From CAZSAT01 sp964604675 (GTDB lineage: Bacteria > Myxococcota_A > UBA796 > CAJQPC01), in contig CAZSAT010000008.1 of the NCBI GenBank assembly GCA_964604675.1, positions 1-64,000 of the forward strand: 64,000 nt of DNA, written 5' to 3'. Both the position numbers and the translations under genes were made by a program. Positions 60,467 to 64,000 of this stretch are shown in pieces (position 1 is the first letter of the stretch; each line of letters starts with the position of its first letter). The notes beneath the pieces were generated by a model. That model made no database searches and was not told the origin of the DNA. It worked only from the letters and a program-made list of their open reading frames with translations.

Positions 60467-60521
60467 TTGGCTTGTGCCGCGAGACAACTCGTGCATCCGG
60501 CGCGGACCTCCGCTCGTCGGG

Positions 60522-60550
60522 TTGACGCCCGAGGGCCCATCGCGTATTCC
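60522..60550 (+). promoter_or_regulatory. Sigma70-like promoter of the TonB receptor gene
   Basis: TTGACG (60522-60527) and TATTCC (60545-60550) are separated by exactly 17 nt. The start codon of the receptor is about 80 nt downstream, giving a leader of that length. The -35 is nearly perfect; the -10 matches its first three bases well. Confidence 0.5.
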
Positions 60551-60562
60551 ATAGCGACTTTG

Positions 60563-60593
60563 GCCGGACCCCCTTTCGGGGGTTAAGCCCGGC
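60563..60593 (+). promoter_or_regulatory. Leader hairpin of the TonB receptor gene
   Basis: ACCCCC and GGGGGT pair across TTTC, enclosed by GCCGG and CCGGC pairs. It sits in the predicted leader between the promoter and the start at 60636. It might act as an attenuator or RNA stabiliser. Alternatively it is a terminator-like structure with no T tract. Confidence 0.4.
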
Positions 60594-60635
60594 TGCCCTT
60601 GGCCGCTCCGTCCCCCGTCCCATGAGGATGGCCGA

Positions 60636-63371
60636 ATGACTCGCCTCCGCAAGCTGCTGCGAACCCTGCTGTTCGTGCTCGCTCCTGCGCTTCTCCTGAC
60701 CGGCTCGACGGCGTTCGCCCAGTCCATCACCACCGGCACCATCAAGGGGTCGACGGTGGACGAGGGCGGGCTCCCGATCCCCGGCGTCGTGCTCACCCTC
60801 AGCTCCGACTCGATGATCGGTGGATCGCAGCAGCGCACCACGGATCAGAACGGCCGGTTCATCTTCGCCCAGCTGCAGCCCGGTCTCTACGAGCTGCGCG
60901 CGGAGAAGGCCGGCTTCGCCACGCTTCGGAAGCCGAACCTCCAGGTGCTCATCGGTCGCAGCGTCACGCTGCCGATCGAGATGAAGCTCGCCGGGGAGGG
61001 AGAGGAGATCATCGTCGAGGACACCCGTCCCACGATCGACACCGAGCAGACCTCGCGCGGGGAGGTCATGTCGAAGGAGTTCCTCAGCAAGGTGCCGACC
61101 GGCCGCTCCTACCAGGATGCGGTCTCGAGCGCGGCGGGTGTCACCGGCGGAGCCAACCCCAACGTGGGTGGCGCCGCCAGCGACGAGAACACCTACATGA
61201 TCGACGGTGTGGACATCACCGACCCGGTCACCGGTACCTTCTCGCTCAACTTCAACTTCGACGCCATCGAGCAGCTCGAGGTCCTCACGGGCGCCTTCGA
61301 CCCGGAGTACCCGCAGAACCTCGGCGGCATCATCAACATCGTGACCGAGACCGGTGGAAACCAGCTCGAGTTCGACACCAGCGTGTACTACAACAACGCC
61401 GACTGGTCGCCGGTGTTGGACGCCCGCTTCGCCGCGGATGGTCTGGAGATCGCGCCCACCGGCTTCGACTCCACCTACGCCGGCTACGAGCTCAACGCGA
61501 AGATCTCCGGTCCGATCGTGCGCGACCGCGTCTGGTTCATCATCAGCTACTCGCAGCGCCGCACGCTCATCTCGAACGTCGGCATCGACCTCCCGCGCGA
61601 CTACGAAGGCCACTACGTGTTGGCCAAGGTCACCGCGCAGCCGAACTCCGCGCACCGCTTCACGGTGCTGTTCCAGTCGAACCCGACCAGCATCGACAAC
61701 CTCGATCAGTCCGACCGCTACGTGAAGCCCGAGGCCCAGTACCGCCAGGCGCAGGGCGGCTTCGTGTCGTCGGTGCAGTGGGACTGGTTCATCAACCCGG
61801 AGACGATCGCCGAGAACCGCATCCAGGTTCAGAAGATCTTCATCGATGTCACCGGCGTCCCCTGTACGCACGACCTCGAGCTGGGCTACCACCCCTGCCA
61901 GCCGGGTGAGGAAGAGAACAGCCTCGACTTCACCACCCCCGGTCGCACCGGCCTCTACGGCGCCTTCGACCAGGACAACTACGGCTTCTTCTACTTTGAC
62001 GACCGCTGGCGGCTGAACGTCGACAGCAAGTGGTCGCTGCTGCAGCGCGAGTTCTGGGGCAGCCACGACCTCAAGACCGGCATCACGTTCAACTACGTGT
62101 ACTGGGACCAGGTCGTCGGCTACAACGGCAACCTGATCTTCTACGATCTGAACGCCACCAGCGACCCCGACACCTACTCCAACTACTACTGGATCGAGAC
62201 CTCGACCCCGTACAACCTGGTGCAGGACGGCCTGAGCGGCGGAGCCTTCGTCCAGGATGTCTGGAAGCCGATCGACAACCTGACCTTCCGCTACGGCGTT
62301 CGCTACGACCACGCCTACCTGGTCAACGACACCGGCGACACCACGATCAGCATGGGCACCTTCGGCCCGCGCTTCTACACCGCGTGGGACCCCTTCGGTG
62401 ATGAGAAGACCAAGATCTCCGGCGGTTACGGGCGCTTCAACAGCCTCGGCAACATGGGGGTCATCAGCTACCTCTCGCAGTCGGGCCTGGGCCAGAAGCT
62501 CTACGTCGGCGAGTACTTCGGGGAGTTCACCTCCGACCCGGGCGCGTCCTACTTCGTGATCGACAACGAGAACAACTTCTCGGCGCACGACACGCTCACC
62601 GCGCCGCACTCCGACGAGTTCGTGATCGGCGGCGAGCGCGAGATCGTGCAGGACGTGGCGTTCGTCTCGAACTTCACGGCCAAGTTCACCCGCAACGTGT
62701 GGGAGTTCGACGAGACCAACCGCATCTGGGACCAGGACGGCTACAACACCGTCGGGCAGTCGAACGGCGACTACGAAGACCTGTGGCGGCTCCGCACGCC
62801 CACGGTCGCCCGCCGCGACTACTACCAGACCGACATCGGCCTGCGGAAGAACTGGGCCGATCGCTGGCTGCTCCGGGCGATCTACTCCTACGTGGTCAGC
62901 CGCGGCACGGTGCTCAACTCCCAGTCGGGCAACCTGTCCATCCCGCCGCAGCTCGAGTACAGCTACGGAAACCTGGGCACGGACGTGCGGCACCAGTTCA
63001 AGGGCGCCTTCGCCTGGGACCTGCCGAACGATCCCTGGACCACCAACGTCGGTATGCAGATCGAGTACTTCTCGGGGTACCCGGTCAGCCGCTACTACTA
63101 CACGGCTGGATTCGGCAGCGCCTACATGCTGAAGCAGCCCCTCGGCACCTACGCTCGGACCGAGCCTGTTTACTACCTGGACTTCCAGATCTCGCAGGAC
63201 TTCGACGTGCGCAAGGGTGAGCTGTCGGCCATTCTCATCCTCGAGAACGTGCTCAACAGCCACCAGCCCGACTACGTCAGCGGCTACTACGTGTGGTACC
63301 AGAACCGCTGGGTCATCTACGACCGCCAGAACCCGCTCGGGTTCAACATCGGCGTAAGCTACAAGTTCTAG
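60636..63371 (+). CDS. TonB-dependent receptor (Oar-like)
   Basis: The protein has 911 residues. A signal peptide (about 1-29, ending FAQS) is followed by a CarboxypepD_reg-type domain (about 35-110: TIKGSTVDEGGLPIPGVVLTL, RFIFAQLQPGLYELRAEKAGF). A plug domain comes next (about 120-230, with ENTYMIDGVDITDPVTG). The barrel runs to a C-terminal aromatic, GVSYKF. The overall pattern resembles Oar-type receptors. The imported ligand is unknown; no TonB/ExbB genes are nearby. The gene follows a predicted promoter and leader hairpin. Confidence 0.92.
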   Translation: MTRLRKLLRTLLFVLAPALLLTGSTAFAQSITTGTIKGSTVDEGGLPIPGVVLTLSSDSMIGGSQQRTTDQNGRFIFAQLQPGLYELRAEKAGFATLRKPNLQVLIGRSVTLPIEMKLAGEGEEIIVEDTRPTIDTEQTSRGEVMSKEFLSKVPTGRSYQDAVSSAAGVTGGANPNVGGAASDENTYMIDGVDITDPVTGTFSLNFNFDAIEQLEVLTGAFDPEYPQNLGGIINIVTETGGNQLEFDTSVYYNNADWSPVLDARFAADGLEIAPTGFDSTYAGYELNAKISGPIVRDRVWFIISYSQRRTLISNVGIDLPRDYEGHYVLAKVTAQPNSAHRFTVLFQSNPTSIDNLDQSDRYVKPEAQYRQAQGGFVSSVQWDWFINPETIAENRIQVQKIFIDVTGVPCTHDLELGYHPCQPGEEENSLDFTTPGRTGLYGAFDQDNYGFFYFDDRWRLNVDSKWSLLQREFWGSHDLKTGITFNYVYWDQVVGYNGNLIFYDLNATSDPDTYSNYYWIETSTPYNLVQDGLSGGAFVQDVWKPIDNLTFRYGVRYDHAYLVNDTGDTTISMGTFGPRFYTAWDPFGDEKTKISGGYGRFNSLGNMGVISYLSQSGLGQKLYVGEYFGEFTSDPGASYFVIDNENNFSAHDTLTAPHSDEFVIGGEREIVQDVAFVSNFTAKFTRNVWEFDETNRIWDQDGYNTVGQSNGDYEDLWRLRTPTVARRDYYQTDIGLRKNWADRWLLRAIYSYVVSRGTVLNSQSGNLSIPPQLEYSYGNLGTDVRHQFKGAFAWDLPNDPWTTNVGMQIEYFSGYPVSRYYYTAGFGSAYMLKQPLGTYARTEPVYYLDFQISQDFDVRKGELSAILILENVLNSHQPDYVSGYYVWYQNRWVIYDRQNPLGFNIGVSYKF

Positions 63372-63384
63372 GAGTCGCGGACCA

Positions 63385-64000
63385 TGCTCACCCCGCTCAT
63401 GGTGTTGGCTGCTGGCTGCACCTTCGAAGAGAACCTCCCCGAGGTCGACATCACCGGTACCGTCGTGGTTCCGCGTGCTGCGGCCACGCGCACCCTGGCC
63501 GATGGTTCGGAGGTCGTTGACTCCCGCGCGATCGGACCCGTCTGGCTGGGTATCTACCCGGCCATCGAAGACGCAGGGCTGCTGTTCGACTACCCGCACC
63601 CCGAGATGGGGCCGGTGTACCAGGACGGCGTGCGCGGCAACGCCTACCCCTACGGGGGTGGCTCGGTCGGTCGCTTCGACTACGCCTGCTTCCAGTCGCT
63701 CAAGTGCAAGATCGTCACCGGTCGGTTCACCGACTTCGACGACATCCTGGACTACTTCTCGGACGTGGTCCAGTCGCCGGTCATCGACAGCTACGGCGCC
63801 GAGGTGGAGTCGGCGGAGTACTTCCGCAACTACTGCTACGACCTGTTCGAGTACACCGCCGACTACGAGCTGAGCTTCTTGAGCGGCTTCGACGACGACG
63901 GCAACGCGCTGACGCACTTCGTCGAGAACGCCGACGGGGACTTCGAAGCCACCTTCGACGTGTACCACACGCCCATGCGCGCGGGCATGGAGCTCTGGGG
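63385..64000 (+). CDS. Lipoprotein, partial at the right edge
   Basis: The ATG at 63385 follows AGGAG 9 nt upstream and lies 13 nt after the receptor's stop. The start gives a lipobox (MLTPLMVLAAGC, Cys12). 205 codons are visible with no stop before the window ends. The sequence is rich in Tyr, Phe and Asp (SYGAEVESAEYFRNYCYDLFEYTADY), and I recognise no family. Being in the receptor's operon, it may be a surface partner of it. Confidence 0.8.

Noticed and set aside
60435..63968. A 1177-codon open frame on the minus strand.
   Set aside because: It is antisense to the TonB receptor, whose plug and barrel are clear; composition is antisense-like.

Overview
This is high-GC bacterial chromosome (I judge about 70% G+C). 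Genes are packed with almost no spacers, and many neighbours overlap by ATGA or GTGA. The protein repertoire points to a myxobacterium-like lineage (Myxococcota or a related deltaproteobacterial group). It includes many short lipoproteins and a MopE-type protein full of DxDxDG repeats. It also has C-terminal Cys/hydrophobic/Arg tails of the MYXO-CTERM kind, a Ser/Thr kinase with a PEGA-like tail, an FHA protein paired with a nucleotide cyclase, and a caspase-like protease. This assignment is inference from gene content; no rRNA or ribosomal protein lies in the window. I saw no insertion sequence, prophage, integrase or CRISPR array, and no gene-free stretch over 300 bases.

Layout. 1-2943 (minus): ECF sigma factor, membrane-anchored partner, small secreted protein, and a caspase-like protease that carries a second copy of the small protein's domain and runs off the left edge. 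2954-4812: two lipoproteins, one with a VWA domain. 4963-9505: three coupled secreted genes (arylsulfotransferase-like lipoprotein, unknown lipoprotein, TPR plus phosphatase-fold protein). 9565-10382: SRP RNA, two serine tRNAs and tadA. 10450-13230: Ser/Thr kinase and a PEGA-like secreted partner. 13254-18631: DUF1858 protein, a hydrolase fold lacking its nucleophile, a tiny secreted protein, and a 1313-residue MopE-like protein that looks like two proteins fused head to tail.

18790-23691: DUF1697, then dnaX-ybaB-recR and an AAA+ ATPase. 23710-27882 (minus): pilT, a 66-residue ThiS-like carrier, a polytopic membrane protein and a multi-repeat lipoprotein. 27944-32450: RluA-type pseudouridine synthase, membrane protein with PMT-like start, queD, SGNH-like protein, TlpA-like thioredoxin, DUF2277. 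32464-34205: compact molybdopterin-oxidoreductase relative and a Cys-rich lipoprotein. 34278-41006: complete nine-gene cytochrome c maturation operon, ccmA to ccmI. 41015-45940: lipoprotein, YD-repeat protein, class I amidotransferase, diacylglycerol-kinase-like protein, GNAT. 45913-50955 (minus): FHA protein followed directly by a class III cyclase. 51053-55867: DUF1015, low-complexity protein, MscS channel, alpha/beta hydrolase. 55873-60369 (minus): secreted metalloprotease and sulfatase-fold lipoprotein operon. 60636-64000: TonB-dependent receptor and a lipoprotein cut by the right edge.

How they fit together: the window mixes housekeeping (DNA replication and repair, tRNA and SRP, cytochrome c assembly) with a large envelope and signalling layer. 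The most unusual items are the sigma-factor/caspase operon at the left edge, and the MopE-like protein with a cell-surface sorting signal and a lipoprotein signal buried in its middle.
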